A DNA stretch of 64,000 nucleotides from UBA7803 sp041686955 (GCA_041686955.1 JAWLCV010000005.1:22366-86365), one strand, 5' to 3'; counted from the stretch's first letter, positions 1 to 8,974 are shown. A program made the numbers and translations. The notes: generated by a model not told the origin, from the sequence alone.

Positions 1-94
1 CATTGTCTGCATGGACATCGGCTGTTACCTCCAGATGACGTCGTCCGGGGCGTCGGGCAAGCAGGTTTCGAGCCGGAGGCTACCGATGCACCGC

Positions 95-1114
95 CTACAG
101 CCGCTCGAACCGCCAGGTCAGCTCCACCTCGGCGCTGCCGGAATAATCGCCCACCGGAAACGCCCCGCTCTGGTCCCGGGTGAGGGTGATGGTGGTGTCG
201 CGTCGGCCGCTCAGGGGCGCCTTGCGCAGCTCGGCCTGCATCCACTCGGCGATATCGCCCTGCAGGGTCATGGGCATTTCGCGAGTTTCCGTGGGCCGGC
301 CCCGGTATTGCCGCACCTCCGTGCCCGGAGCGTCGAGCGCCGACAGGCCGTCGGTGTAGAACGTGTCCGTCTTCACGTCCACCACCACGCCCCCCAGGAA
401 GCAGACGAACTGGCGCATGTCCGCGTCCGCGCGGTGATCCGCCGTACGGGTCACGGAGTACGGCACCAGGCCCTGGATGTCCGAGTAGGCGCCGGTGACC
501 TTACGATCGATCGTGATCCGGGCGTCGCTCTCGCAGCCGTAGTACGGGTAGTACTCCAGATAGCGGAGATCCGGCTCGGCGTCCTCACCGTCCTCCCAGG
601 CTCCGGCCGCCGGGGTCGGCGCCGCGTATCCCTGCCCCTGCATGGCCATGGTCTGAGCCGACAGCTCCTGAGCCAGCTTCATCAGGCAGGCCATGTCCTC
701 CTGGCACGCCTCCTGGCCCGCCAGGGCCCGGGCCTCGAGCTCCTCGGGCGACACCGCCGCAACGGCGGGCGCCGGCGCAGCGGCGGGCGGCGGCTGCGTG
801 GCCTGGATCCGCTGCTGCAGAGCGGTTCCGCGATCGACCGCCTGCGCCAAGGACTCCGGGTCCTTCATGTTGACCTCGTTGAGATCGCCTTCGGAGCGCG
901 TGGTGAAGGTGAATCGATAGAAGTCGTGGAACTCGCCTTCGGCGTAGTCGCCTCCATCCGCGGGCCCGCGCCGCTCGGCGCCGTCGACTCGGAGCTCCAC
1001 GGTGAGCCGCGCCAGCTCTTCTGCGGCCCAGGCCGGCACCGCGACGGCGGTCCACAGCCATCCCATGGCGCCAGCCGCAGCCAGCGCCTTCCCCAGGGTC
1101 ATAGTGGTCTTCAT
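95..1114 (-). CDS. secreted protein of unknown function
   Basis: Product not recognised. The 339-residue protein begins with a clear Sec signal peptide (Lys residues, an Ala/Trp-rich core, cleavage near AWA-AEE around residue 30). The mature part has a short charged N-terminal region, a Pro/Ala-rich linker around residues 107-120, a helical stretch with two cysteines (137 and 143), and a beta-rich C-terminal half with two further cysteines, so two disulfides are possible. The reading frame is open for 64 codons further upstream, but only ATG 1114 is followed by a signal peptide, so I place the start there. It is divergent from the ABC exporter operon at 1395 and may share its control region. 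Location is likely periplasm or surface. A real gene by length, signal peptide and composition; function open. Confidence 0.72.
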   Translation of the reverse strand: MKTTMTLGKALAAAGAMGWLWTAVAVPAWAAEELARLTVELRVDGAERRGPADGGDYAEGEFHDFYRFTFTTRSEGDLNEVNMKDPESLAQAVDRGTALQQRIQATQPPPAAAPAPAVAAVSPEELEARALAGQEACQEDMACLMKLAQELSAQTMAMQGQGYAAPTPAAGAWEDGEDAEPDLRYLEYYPYYGCESDARITIDRKVTGAYSDIQGLVPYSVTRTADHRADADMRQFVCFLGGVVVDVKTDTFYTDGLSALDAPGTEVRQYRGRPTETREMPMTLQGDIAEWMQAELRKAPLSGRRDTTITLTRDQSGAFPVGDYSGSAEVELTWRFERL

Positions 1115-1257
1115 TGTGTTTCTCTGATTGGATTGCCCGGCGCCGCAGGAGCTGAGAGCCCAACACCCCCTGCCCTTCGGCGCGGCGAATCCTATGCCCG
1201 GACCCGGCCGCGCGCCAGCGCCGCGCGCGACGGGACTCCCAACGGACTCGAACAGAA

Positions 1258-1292
1258 GTGTCCGCCCGGACACCCGCGGACGGTCCGGACAC
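1258..1292. promoter_or_regulatory. palindromic sites, candidate enhancer for the sigma-54 activator
   Basis: GTGTCCG-CC-CGGACAC (1258-1273) is a perfect 7-bp inverted repeat. The half site CCGGACAC recurs at 1285-1292 inside the 8-bp palindrome GTCCGGAC (1283-1290). The two half sites are 19 bp apart, and the palindromes centre about 75 and 95 bp upstream of the start point predicted from the -24/-12 promoter at 1336. That is a usual place for enhancer sites of NtrC-type activators; the activator at 6024 is the obvious candidate. Confidence 0.55.
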
Positions 1293-1335
1293 CCCGGACT
1301 CGACATTTTATTCTTTTATTTCAATTGGTTAGCTT

Positions 1336-1351
1336 TGGCACACGCAGTGCA
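1336..1351 (+). promoter_or_regulatory. sigma-54 (-24/-12) promoter of the ABC exporter operon
   Basis: TGGCACACGCAGTGCA keeps the invariant GG and GC dinucleotides at the correct 12-bp phase and the full TGGCAC -24 element; only the first T of the -12 TTGC is changed to G. The predicted start point is near 1361, leaving about 34 bases before ATG 1395. Confidence 0.62.
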
Positions 1352-1394
1352 ATACGGCCCCACGAACGCGCTGCGAAACCTTCGAGGCAACCCG

Positions 1395-2663
1395 ATGATC
1401 CGCGACACCACCGGCCAGGACCGCCCCATCGGCGCCGGGCACCCGCGCCACCGCCGCTGGCTTTTGCCCGCGGCCGCGCTGACGGTGCTGATCTCGTTGT
1501 CCGCATACGCCACCCGCGGCTGGCTCTCCGGCGAGCAGTCCGTGGACGCCTCGCGCATCCGCATCGCCACCGTGGAGCGGGGCACCCTGGTACGTGACAT
1601 CAGCGTCGACGGGCGGGTCACGGCAGCAGACAGCCCCACCCTGTACGCCGTCGCCCCCGGCACCGTGCACCTCGAGGTAGTTGCCGGGGATGCGGTGAAA
1701 CAGGGTGACGTGCTGGCGCGGATCGACAGCCCCGAGCTGGAGAGCCGCCTGGCCCAGGAACAGGCCACCCTGGCGGGCCTGGAGACCGAGGCCGGCCGCG
1801 CCGAGCTGGCCGTGCGTCAGGTGGAGGCCTCGGCACAGATGCGGGTGGATCAGGCCGAGATCGACCGGCAGACGGCGGCCCGTGAGCTGGAGCGGATGCA
1901 GCGGGGCCACGACCTGGGCGTGGTGTCCGAGATCGACCTGCTGCGTGCCGAGGACAACCTGCGCAAGGCGGAGATCGCCCGGGCCCATGCGAGCCGGGAC
2001 GCCAAGCTGCAGGTGGAAGGCGCCGGCTTCGATCTGCGCACCCGCCGGCAGACCGTGGCGCGCCAGCGTGCCCTGGTCCGGGAGCTGGAGCGCCAGGTCG
2101 AGGCCCTCGAGGTGCGGTCGCCGGTGGACGGCCAGGTGGGCCAGGTGCTGGTGGCCCAGCGCGCCAGCATCGCCGCCAACGAGCCGGTGCTGAGCGTGGT
2201 GGACCTCTCCGCGTTCGAGCTGGAGTTCCGGGTGCCGGAGAGCTTCGCCCGCGATCTGGGCCTGGGCATGCCGGCACAGATTCGCACGCCCCGCGCCGAG
2301 CACCCGGGTGAGGTGCGCTCGGTATCGCCCCAGGTGGTGAACGGCGAGGTGGTGGGGCGTCTGCGCTTCGTCGGCACCCCGCCCGAAGGGCTCCGCCAGA
2401 ACCAGCGTCTGTCCGCGCGCATCCTTCTCGACGAGCGCACCGACGTCCTGATGGTGGAGCGCGGACCGTTTCTCGAGGCCGGCGGCGGTCGCGTCGCCTA
2501 CCTGGTACGCGACGGCGTGGCCGAGCGCCGACCCCTGCAAACCGGCGTGACGAGCTTGAACGCCGTGGAAATCCTCTCCGGGGCGAACGCGGGCGACCGC
2601 ATCGTCGTCTCCGGCACGGCCGCCTTCGGCGACGCCCCCCGGGTGCGCCTGGCCGGCCTCTAG
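1395..2663 (+). CDS. HlyD/MacA-like periplasmic adaptor of an ABC exporter
   Basis: Membrane-fusion (adaptor) protein, 422 residues, that would link the inner-membrane ABC transporter encoded downstream to an outer-membrane channel. A basic N-terminus is followed by one membrane anchor (about residues 22-40), then a lipoyl/barrel-sandwich half motif (the PTLYAVAPGTVHLEVV segment), a long Glu/Gln/Arg-rich helical hairpin (about residues 110-240), the second lipoyl half (VRSPVDGQVGQVLV) and beta-barrel domains. Start ATG 1395 is chosen because the upstream extension lacks signal features and overlaps the -24/-12 promoter. First gene of a six-gene co-oriented run to 8683; 20 bases separate it from the ATPase gene. 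The substrate is unknown. Confidence 0.88.
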   Translation: MIRDTTGQDRPIGAGHPRHRRWLLPAAALTVLISLSAYATRGWLSGEQSVDASRIRIATVERGTLVRDISVDGRVTAADSPTLYAVAPGTVHLEVVAGDAVKQGDVLARIDSPELESRLAQEQATLAGLETEAGRAELAVRQVEASAQMRVDQAEIDRQTAARELERMQRGHDLGVVSEIDLLRAEDNLRKAEIARAHASRDAKLQVEGAGFDLRTRRQTVARQRALVRELERQVEALEVRSPVDGQVGQVLVAQRASIAANEPVLSVVDLSAFELEFRVPESFARDLGLGMPAQIRTPRAEHPGEVRSVSPQVVNGEVVGRLRFVGTPPEGLRQNQRLSARILLDERTDVLMVERGPFLEAGGGRVAYLVRDGVAERRPLQTGVTSLNAVEILSGANAGDRIVVSGTAAFGDAPRVRLAGL

Positions 2664-2683
2664 ATCAACCAAGGAGCAACCCG

Positions 2684-3397
2684 ATGCTGCAGATGCAGAA
2701 CGTCTCGAAGGTCTACCGCACCGAGCTGGTGGAGACCCACGCCCTTCGCCAGTTCGAAATTCACGTGCGGGAAGGGGAGTTCGTCGCCGTCACCGGACCC
2801 TCCGGCTCCGGCAAGACCACGTTTCTCAACATCGCCGGGCTGCTCGAGGAGCTGAGCGGCGGCTCCTACCTGCTCGACGGGGTGCGGGCGGAGACGCTGA
2901 ACGACGATCAGCGCTCCCGCCTGCGCAACGAGAAGATCGGCTTCATCTTCCAGGGCTTCAACCTGATCCCCGATCTCAACCTTTTCGACAACGTGGACGT
3001 GCCCCTGCGCTATCGCGGCCTGCCCCGCGCGGACCGCAAGGCGCGCATCGAAGCCGCCCTGGAGCAGGTGGGGCTGGCTTCGCGCATGAAGCACTACCCG
3101 GCGGAGCTGTCCGGCGGCCAGCAGCAGCGGGCCGCCATCGCCCGGGCGCTGGCCGGCGAGCCGCGGCTGCTGCTGGCGGACGAGCCCACGGGCAACCTGG
3201 ATTCCCACATGGCCCGCGAGGTCATGGAGCTGCTGGAACGGCTGAACGCCGACGGCGCCACCATCGTGATGGTGACCCACGACCCCGAGCTCGCCGCCCG
3301 GGCGCAGCGCAACGTCCACATCGTCGACGGTCAGGCCAGCGAGCTGGAAGCCGTCACCGTGCCCCTTCGCACCCGCAGCCACGCCGGGGACGCCTGA
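2684..3397 (+). CDS. MacB/LolD-type ABC transporter ATPase
   Basis: Nucleotide-binding subunit (237 residues, normal for the family) that powers the two FtsX-type permeases encoded next. Walker A is GPSGSGKTT, the Q-loop lies in FIFQGFNLIPDL, the signature is LSGGQQQR, Walker B is LLLADEP followed by TGNLDS, and the switch His is in VMVTHDPE. This set is typical of MacB, LolD and FtsE-type ATPases. A strong ribosome site (AAGGAG) precedes ATG 2684. Together with the adaptor and permeases it should form a tripartite mechanotransmission-type exporter, not an importer. Confidence 0.93.
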   Translation: MLQMQNVSKVYRTELVETHALRQFEIHVREGEFVAVTGPSGSGKTTFLNIAGLLEELSGGSYLLDGVRAETLNDDQRSRLRNEKIGFIFQGFNLIPDLNLFDNVDVPLRYRGLPRADRKARIEAALEQVGLASRMKHYPAELSGGQQQRAAIARALAGEPRLLLADEPTGNLDSHMAREVMELLERLNADGATIVMVTHDPELAARAQRNVHIVDGQASELEAVTVPLRTRSHAGDA

Positions 3398-3407
3398 GGT
3401 GACCGCC

Positions 3408-4709
3408 ATGCTCAGTTACTATTTCGACCTCGCCTTTCGCAGCTTCCGCCAAAACAAGGTACTCACGGCGCTCATGGTGCTGGCCATCGCGCTGGGAATC
3501 GGCGCCAGCATGACCACCCTGACGGTGTTCTACGTGCTTTCCGGCGATCCCATCCCGAACAAGAGCGGCCGCCTGTACCACCCCCAGCTCGACGCCGAGA
3601 GCATGTCCGGCTACGTCCCCGGCGAGGAGCCCGCGGAGCAGCTCACCCGCTTCGACGCCGAGGCGCTCGTCCGGAGCGGGCGGGCCGACCGCCAGGCACT
3701 GATGGCCAGCGGAGCCGCGGCGGTGGACCCCGAAGACAGCCGGCTGAAACCTTTCTACGTCGACGCCCGTTACACGACTGCCGACTTCTTTCCCATGTTC
3801 GATCTGAGCTTCCGCTACGGCCGCGGCTGGAGCGCGAGCGAAGACGAAGCCCGGGCTCGGGTGGCCGTCATCTCCAGGGAGCTCAACGACAAGCTCTTCG
3901 ACGGCGCCGACAGCACCGGCCGCACGGTGCGCCTGGACGACCACGAGTTCCGGGTGGTGGGCGTTCTGGAGCGGTGGCGGCCGGTCCCCCGGTTCTACGA
4001 CCTGAACAGCGAGCGGTACGGCGAAGTCGAGCAGGTGTTCGTGCCGTTCTCCACCTCGCGCGACCTCCAGCTCAGCCGCAGCGGCAGCATGAGCTGCTGG
4101 GACGACGCCGGTGGCGACGAAACGGGCCTCAATGCCCCCTGCGTCTGGATGCAGCTCTGGGTGGAGCTCGATTCACCCGAGAAGGCTGCCGGGTACCGGG
4201 CCTTCCTCGAGAACTACTCCGAGGAGCAGCGGGCCGCCGGGCGCTTCGAGCGGCCCACCAACGTGCGCCTGCGCAACGTGATGGAATGGCTCGACTACGC
4301 GCGGGTGGTTCCCGGCGACGTGCGCCTGCAGCTCTGGCTGGCACTCGGCTTCCTGCTGGTGTGTCTGTTGAACACGGTGGGGTTGCTGCTGGCCAAGTTC
4401 CTGCGCCGGTCCGGTGAGGTCGGGGTCCGGCGGGCGCTCGGCGCCTCGCGCCGGCAGATCCTGTCTCAGTTCCTGGTGGAAGCCGGCGTGATCGGCTTGG
4501 CCGGCGGCGTGCTGGGCCTGGCGCTGGCGCTGCTAGGCCTGTGGGCCGTGCGCCAGCAGCCGGCGGAGTACGCGGACCTCGCTCACCTCGACCCGGTGAT
4601 GCTGTCCACCACCATCGCCGCTTCCGTGGTCGCCGGACTCGTCGCCGGGCTGCTGCCCGCCTGGCACGCGTGCCAGATCAGCCCGGCCATGCAGCTCAAA
4701 TCCCAGTGA
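3408..4709 (+). CDS. MacB-like ABC transporter permease, subunit 1
   Basis: FtsX/MacB-type permease of 433 residues. One N-terminal membrane helix (about residues 15-40) is followed by a large periplasmic MacB_PCD domain of roughly 270 residues and then three C-terminal helices with the FtsX-family sequence around EVGVRRALGASRRQIL. Start: GAGGTGA lies just before ATG 3408; GTG 3399 in the same frame is possible but would sit on the ribosome site. It is half of a probable heterodimer with the next permease, which it precedes by 8 bases. It lacks the fused ATPase of true MacB; the separate ATPase gene at 2684 supplies it. Confidence 0.9.
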   Translation: MLSYYFDLAFRSFRQNKVLTALMVLAIALGIGASMTTLTVFYVLSGDPIPNKSGRLYHPQLDAESMSGYVPGEEPAEQLTRFDAEALVRSGRADRQALMASGAAAVDPEDSRLKPFYVDARYTTADFFPMFDLSFRYGRGWSASEDEARARVAVISRELNDKLFDGADSTGRTVRLDDHEFRVVGVLERWRPVPRFYDLNSERYGEVEQVFVPFSTSRDLQLSRSGSMSCWDDAGGDETGLNAPCVWMQLWVELDSPEKAAGYRAFLENYSEEQRAAGRFERPTNVRLRNVMEWLDYARVVPGDVRLQLWLALGFLLVCLLNTVGLLLAKFLRRSGEVGVRRALGASRRQILSQFLVEAGVIGLAGGVLGLALALLGLWAVRQQPAEYADLAHLDPVMLSTTIAASVVAGLVAGLLPAWHACQISPAMQLKSQ

Positions 4710-4717
4710 GGACCCTC

Positions 4718-5953
4718 ATGGACATACGCCCGATTCTCTCCACGTTGAGCCGCCACAAGACGGCGGCCGGCCTGATCGCCCTGGAGATCGCCCTCTCCTG
4801 CGCCATCGTCAGCAACGCCGTCTTTCTCATCGGCAACCGGCTCGAGCGCATGGCGCAGCCGAGCGGGGTCGCCGAAACCGAGCTCCTGCACATTCTGCTC
4901 GCAGGCACCGCGCGGGATGCCGACCACGCGGCGCTGACCCGGGAAGACCTGGCGGCGCTGCGCGCCGTCCCCGGTGTCCGGCAGGTAGCCGCGGTCAACC
5001 AGGTGCCGTTTCAGAGCTCGTCCTGGAACACCGCCGTGAACATGCAACCGGACCAGACCCATCCGACCCTGGTGGGCACCACCTACTTCGGCAGTGAGGA
5101 TCTGCTGGAGACCCTGGGCCTGCGGCTCGTCGCCGGACGTGACTTCCAGCCGGACGAGTACCAGGAGTTCGCCGCCTTTCAGCGCTCCGGAGGCGAGTCA
5201 CCCATCCCGTCGGTGATTCTCACCCGGGACCTGGCGGATCGCCTGTTCCCGGACAGCGAGCCCCTCGGCCAGTCCATCTACGCCTGGGGCAACCGGCCCT
5301 CCCGGGTCGTGGGCGTGGTGGAGCACCTGATCCGTCCGAACGACACCGTTGGCGCGCCGAACGAGCGGGAGTTCTCCATGCTGCTCCCCCTCCTCGCCCC
5401 CACCGAGTACGGCAGCCGCTACCTGATCCGCGCGGATCCCGAGCGCCGCGGGGAGGTGATGGATGCGGCGCTGGCCGCGCTGGACCGGGTCTACCCCAGC
5501 CGAATCGTCCTCGAGGAGCAGACCGGCACCCTCGAAGCCTTCCGCGATACGTACTACCAGGAGGACCGGGCCATGGCCTGGCTGCTGGTGGTGGTCTGCG
5601 TCGCGCTGCTGGTGGTGACGGCGCTCGGCATCGTCGGCCTGGCCAGCTTCTGGGTGCAGCAGCGCGCCCGGCAGATCGGTGTCCGCCGCGCGCTCGGCGC
5701 CACGCGGGGCCAGATCCTCGGCTATTTCCAGACCGAGAACTTCATCATCGCCAGCTTCGGCATCGCCCTCGGCATGGCGCTGGCGTACGCCATCAACGGG
5801 GCGCTCATGGAGCGCTACGAGCTGCCGCGGCTGCCCTGGCAGTATCTGCCGGCGGGTGCCCTGACCCTGTGGACGCTGGGTCAGCTCGCGGTGCTGGGGC
5901 CGGCCCGGCGCGCGGCGGCGGCGGCGCCGGCGGTAGCCACCCGCAGCGTCTGA
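4718..5953 (+). CDS. MacB-like ABC transporter permease, subunit 2
   Basis: Second FtsX/MacB-type permease, 411 residues, same architecture: N-terminal membrane helix (about 18-40), periplasmic domain containing the PVTF-like region LFPDSEPLGQSIYAWG, then three C-terminal helices with the hallmark QIGVRRALGATRGQIL. It lies 8 bases after subunit 1. Paired non-identical permeases with one ATPase and one adaptor suggest a heterodimeric exporter. The Ala-rich C-terminal tail (RRAAAAAPAVATRS) is typical of this permease class. Substrate not deducible; peptides, lipids or lipoproteins are known for relatives. Confidence 0.9.
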   Translation: MDIRPILSTLSRHKTAAGLIALEIALSCAIVSNAVFLIGNRLERMAQPSGVAETELLHILLAGTARDADHAALTREDLAALRAVPGVRQVAAVNQVPFQSSSWNTAVNMQPDQTHPTLVGTTYFGSEDLLETLGLRLVAGRDFQPDEYQEFAAFQRSGGESPIPSVILTRDLADRLFPDSEPLGQSIYAWGNRPSRVVGVVEHLIRPNDTVGAPNEREFSMLLPLLAPTEYGSRYLIRADPERRGEVMDAALAALDRVYPSRIVLEEQTGTLEAFRDTYYQEDRAMAWLLVVVCVALLVVTALGIVGLASFWVQQRARQIGVRRALGATRGQILGYFQTENFIIASFGIALGMALAYAINGALMERYELPRLPWQYLPAGALTLWTLGQLAVLGPARRAAAAAPAVATRSV

Positions 5954-6023
5954 GCCGCTCGCCCTTGGCATGGCGCCGCATTTGAGGAAAGCTCACCGGT
6001 AGTTCCTGAGGTACATCCGCTCA

Positions 6024-7361
6024 ATGCCCACGGTTCTGGTCATCGACGACAATCCCGCCGTAGCCACCGCGCTGGAGGTGCTGCTCTCCCTTCAGGAGAT
6101 CCGCACCTTGCGCGCCGAGTCGCCCGACGCGGGCCTCGCCGTGCTCGAACGGGAAACGGTGGATCTCGTCATCCAGGACATGAACTTCACCGCCGACACC
6201 ACTTCCGGGGTGGAGGGCGAGGCGCTGTTCCGCGCCATCCGCGAGCGACAGCCGGACCTGCCGGTGATCCTCCTCACGGCCTGGACCCACCTGGAAAGCG
6301 CGGTGGAGCTGGTGAAGGAAGGAGCCGCCGATTACCTCGCCAAGCCCTGGGACGACCGCAAGCTGCTGGCCACGGTCGGCAATCTTCTGGAGCTGGCCGA
6401 AACCCGGCGCGAGCTGCGCCGGGTGCGCTCGGATCAGCAACGGCGCCGCCGGGAGCTGGAGGAGCGCTACGATCTGTGCGGCGCCGTGTTCGCCGATCCC
6501 GCCACGGAGCGGGTGATCGGGCTCGCCTGCCAGGTGGCCCGCGCCGACCTCCCCGTGCTCATCACCGGCCCCAACGGCGCAGGCAAGGAGAAGATCGCCG
6601 AGATCATCCAGGCGAACTCGGCGGTGCGGGACGGCCCGTTCGTCACCGTGAATTGCGGCGCGCTGCCCGCGGAGCTCATCGAAGCAGAGCTGTTCGGCGC
6701 GGAAGCCGGCGCCTACACGGGCGCCAACCGGGCGCGGGAGGGCAAGTTCGAAGCCGCCGACGGCGGAACTCTGTTTCTCGACGAGATCGGCACGTTGCCG
6801 CCCTCCGGCCAGACCCGCCTGCTCCGGGTGCTGGAGACCGGACGCTTCGAGCGCCTCGGCTCGAACCGGCCCCGACAGGTGAAGGTGCGGGTGATCAGCG
6901 CCACCAACGCCGACCTGCCGGCCATGATCCGGGAGGGCAGCTTCCGGGAAGACCTCTACTACCGGCTCAATACCATCGAGATCGCGCTGCCTCCCCTGGC
7001 GGAGCGGCCGGACGACGTGCTGCCCCTGACCGAGGCTTTCCTGCCGCCCGGCAAGACCCTCTCCCGCGGGGCGCGGGCGGCGCTCTGCCGGCACACCTGG
7101 CCGGGGAACGTGCGGGAGCTGAAGAACGCCATCCAGCGCGGCGCGCTGCTGGCCCGCACGGAAGAGATCACCGAGGAAGATCTGCAGCTCGGTCCGGCGC
7201 GGACCGCTCCGCGAACGCCGGAGCGGGAGCCGGACCGGGCCGAGATCGAGCAGGCCCTGGACCGCAGCCAGGGTGTCATCGCCCGGGCGGCGGCGGAACT
7301 GGGCCTCAGCCGTCAGGCGCTGTACCGGCGCATGGAAAAACTGGACATCCCGAGAACATGA
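6024..7361 (+). CDS. sigma-54-dependent response regulator (NtrC family)
   Basis: 445-residue transcription activator. The receiver domain (about 1-120) has acidic DD at 8-9, the phosphoacceptor Asp52 in VIQDMNF and Lys in LAKPW. The AAA+ domain (about 160-390) has a Walker A variant GPNGAGKE, the sigma-54 contact loop as GAYTGA (229-234) and Walker B LFLDEIG. A Fis-type helix-turn-helix closes the protein (ARAAAELGLSRQALYRRM). It lies 70 bases after the second permease and overlaps the kinase gene by 4 bases. Presence of the GAYTGA loop and of a -24/-12 promoter before the operon (1336) suggests it activates its own operon. Confidence 0.94.
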   Translation: MPTVLVIDDNPAVATALEVLLSLQEIRTLRAESPDAGLAVLERETVDLVIQDMNFTADTTSGVEGEALFRAIRERQPDLPVILLTAWTHLESAVELVKEGAADYLAKPWDDRKLLATVGNLLELAETRRELRRVRSDQQRRRRELEERYDLCGAVFADPATERVIGLACQVARADLPVLITGPNGAGKEKIAEIIQANSAVRDGPFVTVNCGALPAELIEAELFGAEAGAYTGANRAREGKFEAADGGTLFLDEIGTLPPSGQTRLLRVLETGRFERLGSNRPRQVKVRVISATNADLPAMIREGSFREDLYYRLNTIEIALPPLAERPDDVLPLTEAFLPPGKTLSRGARAALCRHTWPGNVRELKNAIQRGALLARTEEITEEDLQLGPARTAPRTPEREPDRAEIEQALDRSQGVIARAAAELGLSRQALYRRMEKLDIPRT

Positions 7362-8683
7362 GCGCCGAGCGCCGGCCCCGGCGCCGCACCTCGCTGGCCG
7401 GCCGCTTCGCTCTGTGCGCGGGCGCCGTGCTGCTGCTCGCCGTCGGCATCGCGCTCGCCCTGCAGTCGTGGCTGAATCACCCGCTGCTCGCGGCCGTCGC
7501 CACCGTGGCGCTGCTGCTCCCGCTCACCCTCTATCTGGTCCATCGCACCCTCGCGCCCATGCTGGCCATGTTCCGCGCCCTCGCCGGGACGGTGATGAGC
7601 TACCGCGACGGCGACTTCTCGTTCGGCCTGCGCTGGCGGAGCAACGACGAGCTCGGCGACCTGGTGGAAGCCCACAATGCTCTCGGCGCCACCTTGCGCG
7701 ACCAGCGCCTGGGCCTCGTCCAGCGCGAGCTGCTGCTCGACACCATGGTGCAGAACGCGCCCGTGGCCATGCTGCTCTGTGATCCGTCGGAGCACGTGGT
7801 GTACGCCAACCTGACGGCCCGCAAGCTGCTCAACGACGGCCGCCGGCTGGAAGGCGAGCGGCTGCCGCACCTGATCGAGACCGCCCCCGAGGCGCTGCGG
7901 GAGGCGGCGGCACGAGGCGGCGACGGTTTGTTCGTCGTGCAGCACGATGACGAAGAGGAGGTGTATCACCTGTCGCGCCGCGGCTTTCGCCTAAACGGAC
8001 GGCGTCACGAGCTGTACCTGCTTCGCCATCTCACCCCGGAGCTGCGTCGTCAGGAGGTGCGGACCTGGAAGCGGGTGATCCGGGTCATCAGCCACGAGCT
8101 CAACAACTCGCTCGCCCCCATCGCCTCCCTCGCCCACTCGGGAGGCGAGCTGGTGCAGCGCGGCCAGCACGAGCGGCTCGGCGAGATCTTCACCACCATC
8201 GAGGAGCGGGCGCGCCACCTGGAGGGATTCATCCGCGGCTACGCCCGCTTCGCCAAGCTGCCCGCGCCGCGCCCGGAATCCGTCGACTGGCGCGATCTGG
8301 TGGCCCGCCTGCAGAACCAGATCGCCTTCACCGTGGACGGCGCGCTTCCCGAAACCCCCGGTCGGTTCGATCCCGCACAGATCGAGCAGGCCCTGCTGAA
8401 TCTCCTGCAGAACGCCCACGAATCCGGCTCGCCACCCGAGGAGGTGCGTCTGCGCGTGCAGCAGACCGAGCGCGGCTTCGCCATCGAGGTCCGCGACCGC
8501 GGCCCGGGCATGAGCGAGCACGTGCTGGCCAACGCGCTCCTGCCCTTCTACTCCAGCAAGCGCGGCGGCACCGGACTCGGCCTCGCCCTGGTGCGCGAGA
8601 TCGCCGAAGCCCACGGCGGCCGGGTGGCCCTGGCCAACCGGGACGGCGGGGGGGTGGCGGTGAGGGTGGTGGTGCCGAAATGA
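7358..8683 (+). CDS. membrane sensor histidine kinase
   Basis: 441-residue kinase, cognate of the regulator just upstream (ATGA overlap). Two closely spaced N-terminal membrane helices (about 16-36 and 42-62) leave almost no periplasmic domain, so sensing is probably in the membrane or cytoplasm. A HAMP-like linker and a PAS-like region (VQNAPVAMLLCDPSEHVVYAN) precede the phosphoacceptor His246 in VISHELNNSLAPIASL, an NtrY-like H-box. The ATPase domain has NLLQNAHES, DRGPGM and GGTGLGLAL. Kinases next to MacB-like exporters often use the transporter as co-sensor; that is inference here. Confidence 0.92.
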   Translation: MSAERRPRRRTSLAGRFALCAGAVLLLAVGIALALQSWLNHPLLAAVATVALLLPLTLYLVHRTLAPMLAMFRALAGTVMSYRDGDFSFGLRWRSNDELGDLVEAHNALGATLRDQRLGLVQRELLLDTMVQNAPVAMLLCDPSEHVVYANLTARKLLNDGRRLEGERLPHLIETAPEALREAAARGGDGLFVVQHDDEEEVYHLSRRGFRLNGRRHELYLLRHLTPELRRQEVRTWKRVIRVISHELNNSLAPIASLAHSGGELVQRGQHERLGEIFTTIEERARHLEGFIRGYARFAKLPAPRPESVDWRDLVARLQNQIAFTVDGALPETPGRFDPAQIEQALLNLLQNAHESGSPPEEVRLRVQQTERGFAIEVRDRGPGMSEHVLANALLPFYSSKRGGTGLGLALVREIAEAHGGRVALANRDGGGVAVRVVVPK

Positions 8684-8790
8684 CGCTGTCCGCTATCCGC
8701 TATCCGCTTTCCGCTTTCCGCTTTCCGCAGGAGGGGTGTCGCCAGACTCTGGGATTATGCCTCCAGCGGACGGCGGATAGCGGATAGCGA
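8684..8790. repeat. heptamer tandem repeat with inverted copy
   Basis: Directly after the kinase stop codon, the unit CGCTATC/CGCTTTC is repeated about five times (8691-8728). An inverted counterpart GCGGATAGCGGATAGCG lies at 8773-8789, about 45 bases away. The arms could fold into a large hairpin ending the operon, or it may be a dispersed intergenic repeat. It lacks the spacer variation of a CRISPR. Confidence 0.7.
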
Positions 8791-8974
8791 CCCCCACACA
8801 TAATTACAAACCGCTAACAAAGTTTACCGCCTTCTAATGCCTCGCCCCGCAAGCACTTTCGGCCCGCCGGCGGCCCGCCGGGCGCGGGGCCGTCGGTGAG
8901 CGTGTATCGGCCCGCACGAGGCTCTGCTAACGTCCGGCGACCAAACCGGCGTGATAACAACAAACGGAGGCAGC
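8791..8974 (+). promoter_or_regulatory. leader region of the Fap-like operon
   Basis: AT-richer patch (TAATTACAAA to about 8840) followed by GC-rich DNA and then the start region of the five-gene secretion operon. I see no convincing -35/-10 or -24/-12 pair, so the promoter is not placed. The ribosome site GGAGG (8966-8970) lies 4 bases before ATG 8975. Confidence 0.4.

Noticed and set aside
8691..8790. Possible CRISPR array
   Set aside because: Units are 7 bases long, contiguous and without unique spacers; no cas gene is near.
8909..8926. CGGCCCGCACGAGGCT as a sigma-54 promoter of the Fap-like operon
   Set aside because: GG and GC are in phase, but both elements otherwise differ strongly from consensus; likely chance in GC-rich DNA.
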